Assembly: GCF_000516985.1 (NCBI RefSeq)
Contig: NW_006917093.1
Coordinates: 6,047,013 to 6,111,012, forward strand
Direction: 5' to 3'
Length of the DNA: 64,000 nt
Origin: Pestalotiopsis fici W106-1
Lineage: Eukaryota > Ascomycota > Sordariomycetes > Amphisphaeriales > Sporocadaceae
This document shows positions 1 through 10,200 of this stretch, piece by piece. Position 1 is the stretch's first letter. Every line of letters starts with the position of its first letter. The notes beneath the pieces were generated by a model. It did no database searches, was not told where the DNA came from, and saw nothing but the letters and a program-made list of their open reading frames with translations. The position numbers and the translations under genes are program-made.

Positions 1-114
1 TCAAGAACTGCAGACAGATTCACTGTGTGGAAAGTGGCCTCATTCTCGACTCGGGCGTCTCGGGGCTGTGCCAAATTGATTTCAGGCAGAATTGAAATGC
101 CAGTGACCAGTCTC

Positions 115-127
115 TATATAACATGCT
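115..127 (+). promoter_or_regulatory. TATA element of the 202 gene
   Basis: TATATAACATGCT lies 75 bases before the ATG at 202. The same 13 bases occur upstream of the paralogous gene at 7696 (minus strand, 7778-7790) at almost the same distance, which supports both the promoter call and the start codons. Confidence 0.55.
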
Positions 128-201
128 ATGCACCGACCCAAATATCTTAATACTAAGTTCTACCAGCATCGCAATTATATTACTTCTTCTTCCATACAAA
201 G

Positions 202-966
202 ATGGTTACCCGTAAACAGATCCGCCTCAATGCCTTCACGCACATGCGGCCAAAACTACCTTCTGAAGCGGCTCTTATAGTGAGCATCTGTCAAGATCTT
301 GGCCATCTTTCCCGCGGCAAAACTCTCGATGAAGAAGCCTTAGACCGAGCGATCTCCTCGATGGACGAATTCATCCAGGAGCGGCCACAGGACCCCTTGA
401 TCAGATCGGCGTGCACCAAGATGCATGAATCGGCGGACTGCAATCAAGACAACCACTACTTTCCAAGAGAAGAGTTGCTGCAAGGAGTTTGTGGATCTCT
501 GGATAATCTCTGCCATATATATCGGCCTTCAGATTCCCTAGCGGAAGTGGTGTATTGGATGGCAGAAGTCACCCAGAAGGAGGCTCTCCACGACCAGACC
601 AAGACGACATGCGCTGAAATGGTTGCATCAGCCCCGATCTGCAGCTTGAAAGGAAACTTCTGCGATCCAGTTCAGGTCTTGCAAGGCCTCGACCGAAAAC
701 ATGCGCAGTACAACCAGCTCTTGAGTCGTTTTCAAGGGGCAGAGAAACGTGACGAAGGGGACAAGTTATATGCTTGGATCTGTGAGCAACATCCTCAGAG
801 TCAGTGGGAAAAAGCCGATAGAGATATGTGTCTCTTTCTTCGGGGAGAAAGACTCGGATGGCTGCGAACAGCACGAACAGCAATGTTGGGTATGCCAATG
901 ATCTTGGCAACATTGGCCATTAAGTTTGGCTGCTTTGTGGATGATCGGACAAAAGAATACATCTGA
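202..966 (+). CDS. Hypothetical protein, paralogue of the 6743-7696 gene
   Basis: Single-exon gene of 254 residues with no family I recognise. Its last 65 residues align with the C-terminus of the minus-strand gene at 6743-7696: both have a W..Q.(A/P)Q(N/S)QW(E/Q)KAD(R/Q)DMC core, then (E/R)LGW...RT, then a hydrophobic stretch, then (F/L)GC(F/E)V. The N-termini also match around a leucine-rich helix followed by a Q(E/N)RP repeat. The C-terminal hydrophobic segment (about residues 226-244) could be a membrane anchor or a buried helix. A TATA box and pyrimidine-rich leader precede the ATG. Function unknown; the paralogy is seen directly. Confidence 0.7.
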   Translation: MVTRKQIRLNAFTHMRPKLPSEAALIVSICQDLGHLSRGKTLDEEALDRAISSMDEFIQERPQDPLIRSACTKMHESADCNQDNHYFPREELLQGVCGSLDNLCHIYRPSDSLAEVVYWMAEVTQKEALHDQTKTTCAEMVASAPICSLKGNFCDPVQVLQGLDRKHAQYNQLLSRFQGAEKRDEGDKLYAWICEQHPQSQWEKADRDMCLFLRGERLGWLRTARTAMLGMPMILATLAIKFGCFVDDRTKEYI

Positions 967-1546
967 GGATGATTGGTTCTGGGTTACGGGAAGTTTCGGT
1001 ATAATGAAGTATGTCTCTGGCAGTACCTTTAACATCTTCTTTTGAATTTTAGCCTCTAGTGCTTTGACCAAGCTTTCGTAATGAGATCTATCCCCATAGG
1101 ATGGTGTGTGTACAAGTTCCTTCTTCCAGTCTCTAACTCTCCCCGTACCATGCAATGAAGTACTAATAGGGGATGGCGAGGTACATGAGAACTTACCAGG
1201 ATAGTGGCACGCAGTACAAATGTGGCAACACCACAGTAGACCACCAGCAGCGAGTTAGAGAGCCATTTTAACCCCTCCCAGGGTATTGTAGCGAGTCCCA
1301 TGGCCTACACTAAAGATTGTCTCGGAGTTCGTAATGCCTCCGTTCACACTGTTCCTTTGGAAATGAACTCAACTTCTGATCTGATTCTTCATCAACCCTT
1401 GAAGCGGGACTTCTTTGGTTGAAGACTTGATATATAGCTCACTTGTAATATTACCGTAGTAGAATCGAATATTTGAAAGGAAACAAAATGAAAACCTTCA
1501 CAATCTCCCAACTGTCTGAACTTTCGCTCCCAGGCTGTCACATGGT
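967..1546. other. Intergenic, no supported gene
   Basis: About 580 bases between the tail ends of the convergent genes at 202 and 1547. Small frames on both strands lack coherent composition or splice support. I see nothing further. Confidence 0.5.
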
Positions 1547-2517
1547 TCATTCCAGATTTCCAGCACAAATATCCGCCAGCCCTGGCAAGTCAAAGCTTCC
1601 ACGCATAGGAGCGTGGTCCATACGAGACGCTTTGGTCTCTTCGGAAATGCCTATGACTACCTCGTAGGTGATTCCATTCCTTCGAATGCCCTCCCTGAGC
1701 CACTCGAGCAAGACCCCCAGGCTTCTCTTGACATCTTCATCGAGCTTCGCCGTCTCTGTGCCCTACAGAGAGTGAGAATGTGCCGAAGGATTTGGTATGT
1801 TGAACTTACAGGTGCTCCCTGACTCTTGCGTCTGACGAAGTCTGCACAAATCTTGTTACCGACTCTGGCCAAAGCTGCGAGAATAAGGTAAGCCATGTGG
1901 GCCTTTTCCGCATCGAGGCAGGAGGTCAATTCTCGGTAAAGTTTGATGGTGTCGTCCTGGTATCCTGTGCCCAAGCCGTCTGCCACCTGGTCGGTGCAGT
2001 GGATGATCAGCCGAGGGATGGGTTCTTGGCCGGGAATTGTCTTCCACTCTTCCGGTAGTGGCTCGACATCGAGTGAGTTGTTCGGCTTCATGTATCCAGA
2101 GCCAGTCTTCCACATGCAGATGAACAGGAGATGAATCACGGAGGCAAACCTCTCGTCTACATTATTTCTGCCCACATCAACTAGGCTGCGGAACTCATCT
2201 TTCTGGCCCAGGACATTCTCCGCATGTTGCTCCAGGAAGTCGATCCACTGCTTGTGAAGGCTCTCTGGTTTCACAGGGCAATAGGGGGGGAGTTCGACCT
2301 CTTTGACATTGCCGCGGCCATCAGAACACTTTCTGCTGAGCCGGTCATCTGATGATGGCTTGACTTTCCAGACTTCGATTGGAAAGAAGACTTCGGTGCC
2401 GAGGCCGTCTGAGGTGAACTCGATCGTATGGATCTTCGAGTCAACTACCTCATAAGTGGATACGTCATTTCCTGTAATGCCGAGACCGCCCTTACGGAAG
2501 AGAACCAAGTGATCCAT
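1547..2517 (-). CDS. Hypothetical protein, two exons
   Basis: Minus-strand gene starting at 2517. Exon 1 runs 2517-1810 and exon 2 runs 1762-1547. The intron at 1763-1809 has a GTAAGT donor and a GTAG acceptor and removes a frame that would otherwise drift into low-quality sequence. The spliced product is 307 residues, soluble and acidic, with no signal peptide. Exon 2 restores a coherent helical C-terminus ending at a TGA. No domain was recognised. It lies between the two paralogous genes at 202 and 6743 and may belong to the same lineage-specific set, but that is only position. Confidence 0.7.
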
Positions 2518-3382
2518 AGTGAAGAGATAAAATTGATTGGTTGGTTGTATGCAGAAGGAGTTGAGTTCTGGTCCAGTTCGCGGAATGGAGGCAGGTTAAA
2601 TAGGTGATGAACGCTGGAGCTTGTCTCGATACCAAGGTTGATATCCCCTCTTTAGACCTTGTTCAACTTCAGATCACTTCATTACCTGACGCTGACCGGT
2701 GAGCAGAGGAAATAACAGCACCATCCAATGGTTTGACTCGTCTGATACACGGAGGGGACCTGCTCATCGCTTATTACTGCAATTCCGAACTACACAACTG
2801 GGTACAATGTACCACAGGAACGGCGAATGTCGGTCGCTAGGATCCGCTTGTCAATGTCACGAAGACTTACTTTTACCAGCATGAGAATACAGGCAATCTG
2901 CTCGGGCGGCTGTTGTATGAATGATGTCTGAGCCGGGGATCGAGTATACCAATCCCGATCAGCCTCACGCCCCCTCCTTTACAATATGCACCTCCTGGTA
3001 TCACAGACCTGGTCATCCCTTTTCGGCTGTATGCATATGTACTGTTGCCATATATCTTTGGCTGGAGCAATTATGCACAATAACCATCACCCGTCACCAG
3101 TGACTTTCTTCATCTAGTAAATTTTCGCAGTCAATGTATAGTGCTTTTGCGACCAGGATTGGATTTTTTCGCAGTCAGCCGTACTCCACTTTAATGTGGT
3201 GTTGATGGCAGTCCGCACGCGGGCCGGCGTTATCTCGCTTGTTGGAGTGACAATACTTGGGTATCATGTTCATGGATGGGCATGAAGCGGCCTTATTATC
3301 TGGTGGAAGTTCTATGAGTACAATACGTAGCCTCTGCTTTCCATGCTGTGAAACTCGCCACAGCATCATCTGCCACGTCTCC
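2518..3382. other. Intergenic, one small dispersed repeat
   Basis: No coherent gene seen. Bases 3185-3204 hold a CCAC..GTGG near-palindrome that recurs with one mismatch at 8202-8221. Confidence 0.4.
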
Positions 3383-4316
3383 ATGATGAGCATCACAAGT
3401 TCCAAACGTTGTAAGCGACGCCATGTAAGCCCGCTGGGTATGTTGCGAAATCCTGGAACTCATCTGAACCGTTTATAACCGAATACAGGGTATACATGTA
3501 AGAGACGACATGTGAAATACGATGAATGCAAACCAAGTCGGGGATACCGTCGCGCACGTCGCGCGAATCGGACATGTCAATACGCAGATAGTCAAGGAGT
3601 CAACCAAGACTTGACCGAATCTTCACTCAGACAGTCGCTAGAAGATACGTATTTGGCCAATTTCATGCGTCCGGAGACATACTTTGACGTATTTTGTTCT
3701 CACTGCCACATATACCCATTCATCCCTCCGGCCTGGGTAGATGAGGTACAAAAAGCTGTGACCACAGAGGGATTCAGGGGTAAGGGATTGGGCCTTCTGG
3801 GCTGCATCATCCTTGCTCTCGCTGCGCAGCTTCAGGGTGACACTCAGAGAAGTCATGATTTCAGCAAATTACTTGAGTGCAAAACTCAGTCTGATTGGGA
3901 GGTTTTTCCAGCACCCGTCCGCGTGGCAATGGCCTTGTTGCTGGCTTGGTATTTCTCAAAAAGGAAAGAGCTGGAAGAGAGAGATGAGAAGATTCGTGTC
4001 GCTGTTGAGATCTTGATTCACGATCCAGATCCGGATATCACGTCATTCGGTCACGAACTGATTGTCTGTCTGAATTGGTCATGTTTCCTGATGACAAGGT
4101 GAGTCCCCCTTCCACAGGAGATGACAAAACTAACGCTACGACAGCGACTTCAACCTCACAAATATCTCAGCTATGCTGACCCACGTGAGAGACCTTCCGC
4201 CACCCACCATAAGCCTCCCACATGTCGACCCAGCTCATGTGGACATGTGCAGACGTCGGCTGTTGGAAGCGCTTCAAAAGCATGAACAAATTTGCTCGAC
4301 TCAATGTATAATGTGA
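3383..4316 (+). pseudogene. Zn2Cys6-type gene with decayed zinc cluster
   Basis: Model: exons 3383-3410, 3489-4098 and 4145-4316, about 269 residues. Introns 3411-3488 (GTAAGC..ACAG) and 4099-4144 (GTGAGT..CTAAC..ACAG) keep the frame. The N-terminus has the layout of a fungal binuclear zinc cluster (CKRRHVK..DE.KPS...ANRTCQYAD), but only the second and sixth cysteines remain. The first is Trp, the third Tyr, and the fourth and fifth Arg. The rest (residues about 60-260) is open and coherent, with hydrophobic helices, and ends in a natural stop. It may be a pseudogene or a protein that lost DNA binding and kept another function. The exon 1 assignment is the least certain part. Confidence 0.55.
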
Positions 4317-4483
4317 TTAGCGAGCAGAAGAACTACACGGATGAACCTTGGATATTGCAGACTAGAAGAATGAAGGCTGGCACGGTAGTCGCAAACGCAC
4401 CTTGGCCTTGACAGGGAAGGATGTGTGGGGGGAGTAGCAATCGACAATAAAGAGGGAGCTCCTAGCTGCAGCCGCGACTGCTC

Positions 4484-5520
4484 CTATTTATCATTTCTAT
4501 CAGCTGCCTGTGGACTACCATTGAATGGCTTCACTCTGCGCATGAATGTCATGAACATCTTGAAACCGCTTGCAGCGGACCTTACACAGCCAATAAACCA
4601 CCGAATCATCCCTAAGGTTTTGCGATGTTGAAGCTCGTCATTGTATATTTTGTCGCTCGCCTTGATCAATGTCCAAGCTGGTGCAAGGCTTTGCCACAGC
4701 TTGTGCAAGCTGGAGTTGACTGTGATGGCGTCTTTGAGGATTATAGGGAGGACTTCCGGGGACGATGTCACTATCGTTTCTCTGGTACATGAGTAGTAGA
4801 CAGGTACCACAACGAGTGACAGCCAAGCCAAATTTTGTTGAAACTTTATTGTTGCGCTGCGATCTGTCGAATGGCTTGCTTCCTGTAGACTCTTGCGCAT
4901 AGCTTGAACATCATGTGCAATACTGTATTGTTTCGTGAGAAAGACCGACATCAGTATTTAAAGGGGGACCCTTACAAGTCATTCTGGAGCTGCACTGTTT
5001 TCTCCCAAGCTTCTCTGTTTGCCTTGTCTTGGCCGAAGACGCATTTCATGAGGACATTAAGGCAGAGCAGAAGGGTCGTAATAAGACAGGACCACGCCCC
5101 AGTAATATGCCATAACAGGACGGCTTGTTTGGCTACAAATGAGGGTAATATGGTCGAGATGATGCGCAATGCTGTATCTAAACTGCTGAATTTCCTGAGA
5201 CTGTCGAGCTCCCTCTGGTCCAAGGGGGCGCCACAAAGTGCGTCGAACCAGAATTCGCGGACGATGTTTGTAATTGGCGTCCAGCAGTATTCGGCCGCCC
5301 ACTCCAAAGTTTGCGAGCAAATAAACAGAAAGATGAAGCGCACAAAGAATGGGAAGTCCTCTATCAATGACAAAATAATCTTCGTACTAAGAATGATTTG
5401 TGCAATGGCAAGACCAAGACAAAACGCGAAAGTGATCCCGCTTTTGTAAAACGAAGCGATTGAGACACTTTCACGAGATAAAACGGAAATTTGTAGCAAA
5501 GGAGCAGTTTCTGAACTCAT
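4484..5520 (-). CDS. Multi-pass membrane protein, unknown family
   Basis: Two exons on the minus strand: 5520-4976 and 4922-4484. The intron at 4923-4975 has a GTAAGG donor, an ACTGAT branch and an ATACAG acceptor. It joins two long frames into one product of about 327 residues. Hydrophobic segments are visible near residues 28-50, 58-75, 115-150 and, after the intron, around 210-225. The first exon has an internal-membrane look (ITFAFCLGLAIAQIIL) with a short cytosolic N-terminus. No transporter signature was recognised. Confidence 0.75.
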
Positions 5521-6124
5521 TTTTGTTATCTAATTGAAGTGAAAGCTTTGAGATGGGCACAGGGACGTGTATCAAGCTTAGAATTTAATGATAAGCGGAC
5601 TTATCTGGACTTTAATATAAGCATCAGTACATGGAAAACCTAGATACGGTCTAGGCCAGTCGCCCCTTCCCATCATACATCAGGATCAGCTCATTTCAGA
5701 ATATCCTATGTGGTCTTGGCGCAAGTGTATTACATGGGTGCTGATGTAACTCCCTGTACCCCAACGGTTGCATCCAGTAAGCTATACCTGCATAGAGCGG
5801 ATGCATGTCCCAGATTCCGCGTAAGACGGAAGACCGAAGTGGAAAGAAGAGTCTCAAGACGCACGCCAACCCGCACACACCAAGTTCGGGACTTTGATTC
5901 GTGGCAATGGGTACGAGCGCTGGTCCGTCAAGTATATCCTACCGCATAGGGGAAATGATCCGGTCCGCGAAAGAGGTGATAGTGCGCTGATACCTCAAGG
6001 AATCGTAGATGGATTTCGTTATAAGTATACCTGGTAACCAAATCTTGTCTGCCGCAAAGCCCGTCTACCAAGCTTCATTCAAACCAATCCTGCAATCTGA
6101 GATAATCGTGTCCCAGCAAAAGAG
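5521..6124. other. Intergenic, promoter region of the GTPase-like gene
   Basis: About 600 bases between the divergent starts of the 5520 and 6125 genes. It should hold both promoters. Only short, incoherent frames were seen. Confidence 0.45.
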
Positions 6125-6620
6125 ATGGTGCCCACCGTGGCCATGATTGGACCCGCGGCCTATGGAAAATCCAGAGTAATACAAAGGTTCCACACAAATG
6201 AGTATGAGGAAGTATGTTGAATTTACGCCGTTAAGATGACAAAGCTAAAAGAACGTCTAGCAACCGACACTGTTTGACGAAACCACAATTGAAAGCGATT
6301 CAGGCCCCTGCAGAATTCTTGACACAGGCGATTGGAACTTGTATCCGGATGTGGTTGACTCGTGCACAAGAGAAGCCGATGTTGTCATCATACCATTCAA
6401 CAGCAGCAACTCGTTGAGCTTCATCAAGGCTTCGGAGATTAACTTTTCTTCGGATCAACCAATTTTCTTGCTTGCAACCAAGGAGGCAGGACAAACTCCA
6501 ATAATTATGTTGGAAGCTTCGGAATTTGCGGAAAGGTGTGGGTATCAATTTATCCGCGAGGAAGACTGCAATCCTTTCGCAGAAGTAATCAATCACTTGT
6601 GCCCTAGGCTAGGAAGGTGA
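6125..6620 (+). CDS. Divergent Ras-like small GTPase
   Basis: Exons 6125-6211 and 6261-6620; the intron at 6212-6260 is GTATGT..CTAAA..CTAG. The product is 148 residues. Residues 5-16 form a P-loop (MIGPAAYGKS, pattern GxxxxGKS). A PT after the intron sits where the switch I threonine belongs, and ILDTGDW replaces the usual DTAGQ, so the catalytic Gln is missing. LLATKEAG replaces the NKxD guanine-specificity motif. Spacing of these elements and the flanking strands fit a Ras/Rap fold (usual length 180-200, so it is trimmed). There is no C-terminal CaaX, so no prenylation is expected. It may bind nucleotide poorly or act as a decoy. Confidence 0.7.
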
Positions 6621-6653
6621 CCGCTGGACAGATAATGGTTAGACTTCGAAGAG

Positions 6654-6720
6654 TTTCATATACTGTTCCTGCACAAGCCTCTAGAACGACTTTCATATAC
6701 TGTTCCTGCACAAGCCTCTA
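6654..6720. repeat. Direct repeat, 30 bases twice
   Basis: TTTCATATACTGTTCCTGCA plus ten more bases occurs at 6654-6683 and again at 6691-6720, separated by 7 bases (period 37). It sits between the stop codons of the convergent genes at 6620 and 6743, so it may lie in one or both 3' UTRs. Confidence 0.9.
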
Positions 6721-6742
6721 ACTTTCCTGCCCCCAAGAACCG

Positions 6743-7696
6743 CTATGCTAGGTATTTGCTTGTCACATGATTTACTTCGCAGCCCAGTTTGTACGCCACT
6801 GTTGACACAAATGCTGCCCGTACCAGCAAAATTGTACGTAGTGTTTGAAACCACCCAAGCTCCTTTCCAACCATAAAATCACACATGTCTTGGTCGGCTT
6901 TTTGCCATTGATTTTGGGCCTGTTGCTGCGAGACCCAGGTGGCCAAATCCTTTTTGTCATTCTTCCTCCTGCTGTAGTGGAAGTCATTGATCGCCATCCA
7001 CATGGTCGCCTTTCCTAGCCCAAGACCTTTGAAAACTTCGAGGGGAAGCATCAGTTCGTCTTCAGAGTCGCCTTCAGAGTCGCCTTCAGAGTCGCCTTCA
7101 GAGTCGCCTTCAGAGTCGCCTTCAGAGTCGCCTTCAGAGTCGCCTTCAGAGTCGCCTTCAGAGTCGCCTTCAGAGTCGCCTTCAGAGTCGCCTTCAGAGT
7201 CGCCTTCGGAATCGTCTTGAGAGAAGATATGACTTGATGCAAGCATGTGAGCACACGCTAGCCTAGTCTTGTCATGTGAAGGCGATTTCTGGATGAGTGC
7301 TGCTACCGACGAGATCACTTCTGCCAGTCGATCTGTATCCACATCGCTTTTGTAGTTGAGCTGTCTTAGAAGGTAGCAAAGATTCTCTAGAAGCTTTGCG
7401 GTTGACCTTCGATCGAAGACCCATGCTTGTATGATATTTCGCTTTTCTTCTTTATTGCCTTGAATCGATGCAAGCATCTTCGCACGTGCCGAATTGAGTT
7501 TATCGTTCGGGGGCCGGTTTTGGATAAGTTCTCCAATTGAAGAGGCCAGACTCTCGAGTGAATCTGGAAATGGATTCTTTTGGTAGTGCAGACATCTTAT
7601 ATTGTCACAGATGTGCGCCAAGATTACATCTGTGGAAATTGGATCTGGATACAAGAACCTAAAGAACCTCAGACGGATCTGAAAGAGGTGAGCCAT
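6743..7696 (-). CDS. Hypothetical protein with Asp-Ser-Glu-Gly repeat tract, paralogue of the 202 gene
   Basis: Single exon, 317 residues. The N-terminal half has two similar helical units, each ending in an (A/C)(R/A)(A/H)MLAS motif near residues 74 and 151. Residues about 160-212 are a DSEG repeat encoded by the 12-base minisatellite at 7061-7216. The C-terminal 75 residues match the 202 gene (QNQWQKADQDMC, then ELGWFQTLRT, then a hydrophobic stretch, then LGCEV). The acidic linker is absent from the paralogue, so it was gained here. The promoter shares a 13-base TATA element with the paralogue. Function unknown. Confidence 0.75.
   Translation of the reverse strand: MAHLFQIRLRFFRFLYPDPISTDVILAHICDNIRCLHYQKNPFPDSLESLASSIGELIQNRPPNDKLNSARAKMLASIQGNKEEKRNIIQAWVFDRRSTAKLLENLCYLLRQLNYKSDVDTDRLAEVISSVAALIQKSPSHDKTRLACAHMLASSHIFSQDDSEGDSEGDSEGDSEGDSEGDSEGDSEGDSEGDSEGDSEGDSEGDSEGDSEDELMLPLEVFKGLGLGKATMWMAINDFHYSRRKNDKKDLATWVSQQQAQNQWQKADQDMCDFMVGKELGWFQTLRTILLVRAAFVSTVAYKLGCEVNHVTSKYLA
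7061..7216. repeat. 12-base coding minisatellite
   Basis: Twelve identical copies of TTCAGAGTCGCC (7061-7204), then one diverged copy (7205-7216), inside the minus-strand gene at 6743-7696. Each unit encodes one DSEG tetrapeptide. The perfect identity implies recent slippage or unequal exchange and probable length polymorphism. Confidence 0.97.
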
Positions 7697-9345
7697 AGTT
7701 CTTGAGGTCGAAGGAATAAATATTAGAATGAAATGCAGTTATGAAGTCTAAGTAGAGCTAGTGATCCGATAGACAAGAGCATGTTATATACAGCCCGTTC
7801 CTGGCAATCAAGACTTCCGACTGACGAGTCCATAACTGCTTGAGGCAGAATGCAAAGGACTTTTGACAAATGAGAGACGCCCGATTTGTTAGCATTTGAA
7901 TGTAGATCTCACTCCATCTATTGAGCCTCGTCACACAAGCAGCTCCTCAAAAACAATGAATCTATGCGCATGGTGTAGGACGCCATAGAAGTCGGGCGAT
8001 GTCTCAATCTGTGTGCATTCGTTCAGCCTACTGCTTCACACTGGCAGGGCTCAAAAACGCATGGGACACGATCCACGGGGTGGTTGGACTTCCGGAAACT
8101 CATTTGCGCCGGCTTTTCGTGCATTGACCACCGAAGTCTGATTAATATTTCTATGTAAAGTCCTTTTGCAAATATAGGTGAGCCGTTGCTCAAACACACA
8201 ATCCACTTTTATGTGGTGTTGTGAAGATACATACCCAATGTGACATATTGTGTGCATGCATCTTGCTCAGGGGTCAGCTGCTGCGGAGGATCCTATGTAA
8301 CCGCCAGGCTCACGTCTTCTACCGCTTTGCCACGTAGGATGTCATGCTACAGAGAGTTTAGAAGATCCCAGCTTCCTGCGAAGCGAATAAGAGAAAGTAT
8401 AGATACAAAGTTCAAGAAGAAAACAACACCAGAGCTACTCATTAGTAATTTGCAGGTTTCAATATATGCACCTCTTCTGGATCCACCTCAGAGTCTGCCT
8501 AAAGAACCTAGGAAGGTATGTATGCATTCAGATCATCTACTGAGCTCACGTCCTGCCGCGCACCACTCTCCCTTGAGCGGTGTAGGCTGTCCGACGCCCC
8601 ACAAAGGATACCTTCCATACCAGTCGGGGAAAGCTTGTCAAGTACTAAATGTCAGTCTCTTCTCGTTCTTGTCCTTGGTGTTTTCAATTCAGCGAACTTC
8701 CTATTCTGAATCGGGCTCTCTGCAGCAGACTGATGTCGATGGCGATGCAAGTGAGATGGTAAGTGCCCAGTCGTCGTTCCAAGAGCGACCTTCTCGGAAA
8801 TTCACGAAAGCTGATTATCCGTGACCCGTGAACACCACGCGCCCATTAGACTGCAGGGGTTTGGAAGCAAGCCATCTACAACACTTTGCGGTACAGCGGG
8901 GTCTGAGGAGAAGGGACCCACTGCACCAACTCGACTGCATTCTTCATTGGCTTCTATCAAGCCACAATATCCCTGCCACCAGCCGAATACCAGTTTGGAG
9001 ATGGACCCGACGAACAAAAGCAACATTGAGGATTCACTGGCGCATCGGCATCAAGACAGGGTTGTGTCATCATCCTCTTCACTCGCCATCGGCAATGTAT
9101 TTCTTGACTTGCAAGCGAACCGGAACGTACACCCTCTGCAACTCATTCCGGTTACATTGACCCCACCGTTTAGTTAATGTTCAATGTTGGTCAGTCGGGG
9201 AGATGCTTGCGCTGTTGTAATAGTCAAGCGGATGTCAGGATCCCGTCTTGGGATGAATGCGCAATAATCTTACGGGCATAAATAAACAGGAGTTCCACTG
9301 AGAATAGCTTGCTCATAGACCTCGAATCATCAAGCTTCAGTCACA
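7697..9345. other. Long intergenic stretch with gene-like fragments
   Basis: Bases 7778-7790 are the TATA element of the 7696 gene. From about 8690 to 9178 there are protein-like fragments on the plus strand. One is a Ser/Asp-rich piece ending at a GTAAGT donor at 8760; others are short pieces in two frames around 8850-9170. They do not assemble into one gene with plausible introns. This looks like a degraded gene of unrecognised family. The rest shows nothing. Confidence 0.35.
7778..7790 (-). promoter_or_regulatory. TATA element of the 7696 gene
   Basis: On the minus strand this reads TATATAACATGCT, 81 bases before the ATG at 7696. It is identical to the element at 115-127 upstream of the paralogue. 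Confidence 0.55.
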
Positions 9346-10039
9346 ATGTCCGAGAAGACAGAAGTTGTCGTCGAGTCTTGGATTGCACGCTTCAATTTCA
9401 AGCTCCAATTTCCGTCACCATGCCATGAATTGGATATTATCATTTTACCCTTTGTACTTCTAGACGCTAAGTCATGCGCCTTCTGCTACTCAGATAAGAT
9501 GGACAAAGAACAATTAGAATATTATCGGACAAAACTGGAAATCGAGATGGGAAAAGATCTGTAAGTAAATCTGATCTACATTGCGTGCATTAGTTGACAA
9601 AGGCAGCCGAAACAAAGCCCCCAACACCAAGGCCATCCCCAACATCATTGTGAAGACGGATTTCAGCCTTGGAGCAGAAAGCAACTTGCCCGTATCTGCG
9701 GACAACCTCGAAATGATATCTTTGGTCTTCAAAGCACTCTCGCTTATAAGAGACTACCAAATCGGTAATAAGTGTGATGGGAACGATCCTTGGCTACAAT
9801 CTGGGCAAAATGATATTTTCCAGCGTCTGTACCTCGATGCGAAACTATGCAGATATCTTGTGGAGTTTATTCGAGAGTCTGCTGTGAAACTTGTCAAAAA
9901 CCCTTCCCACTTGCCCCTTGTGCGTTCCGGGCAGAATAATGTTGTTGGGGAAAAGGACATAGTAACGAGCATCAGGGATTCCTATTTGGCGCGCCGAGAG
10001 GAAAATTCGAACATATCCCGCAATTTCAAGTTCGTGTAA
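9346..10039 (+). CDS. Hypothetical protein, two exons
   Basis: Exons 9346-9560 and 9607-10039; the intron at 9561-9606 has a GTAAGT donor, a TTGAC branch and a GGCAG acceptor. The product is 215 residues, soluble and mixed-charge, with a short hydrophobic run near residues 30-38 and a helical second half. No domain recognised. The 161 bases to the next plus-strand start (10201) are enough for a separate promoter, so the two were kept apart. A longer joint transcript cannot be excluded. Confidence 0.65.
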
Positions 10040-10200
10040 AGTCTTCGTACCCGGCTGCCCAATACATGTCAAGCACGGACCACATAGATTTATACTAGTT
10101 AAGCTGTGGCTTATCTCCGAAGAATTGAGGTTAACGCTTTTTGCCCACACCATGCCTTGCCCCGCATTCAGCAACGCGGTTCATCAAAGCGTGATAACTA

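Noticed and set aside
7061..7216. Possible CRISPR-like array
   Set aside because: Contiguous 12-base units without spacers, inside a reading frame, in a fungal genome.
3185..8221. CCAC..GTGG near-palindrome repeated at 3185-3204 and 8202-8221
   Set aside because: Nineteen of twenty bases match, but the flanks barely align, so a dispersed element cannot be claimed.
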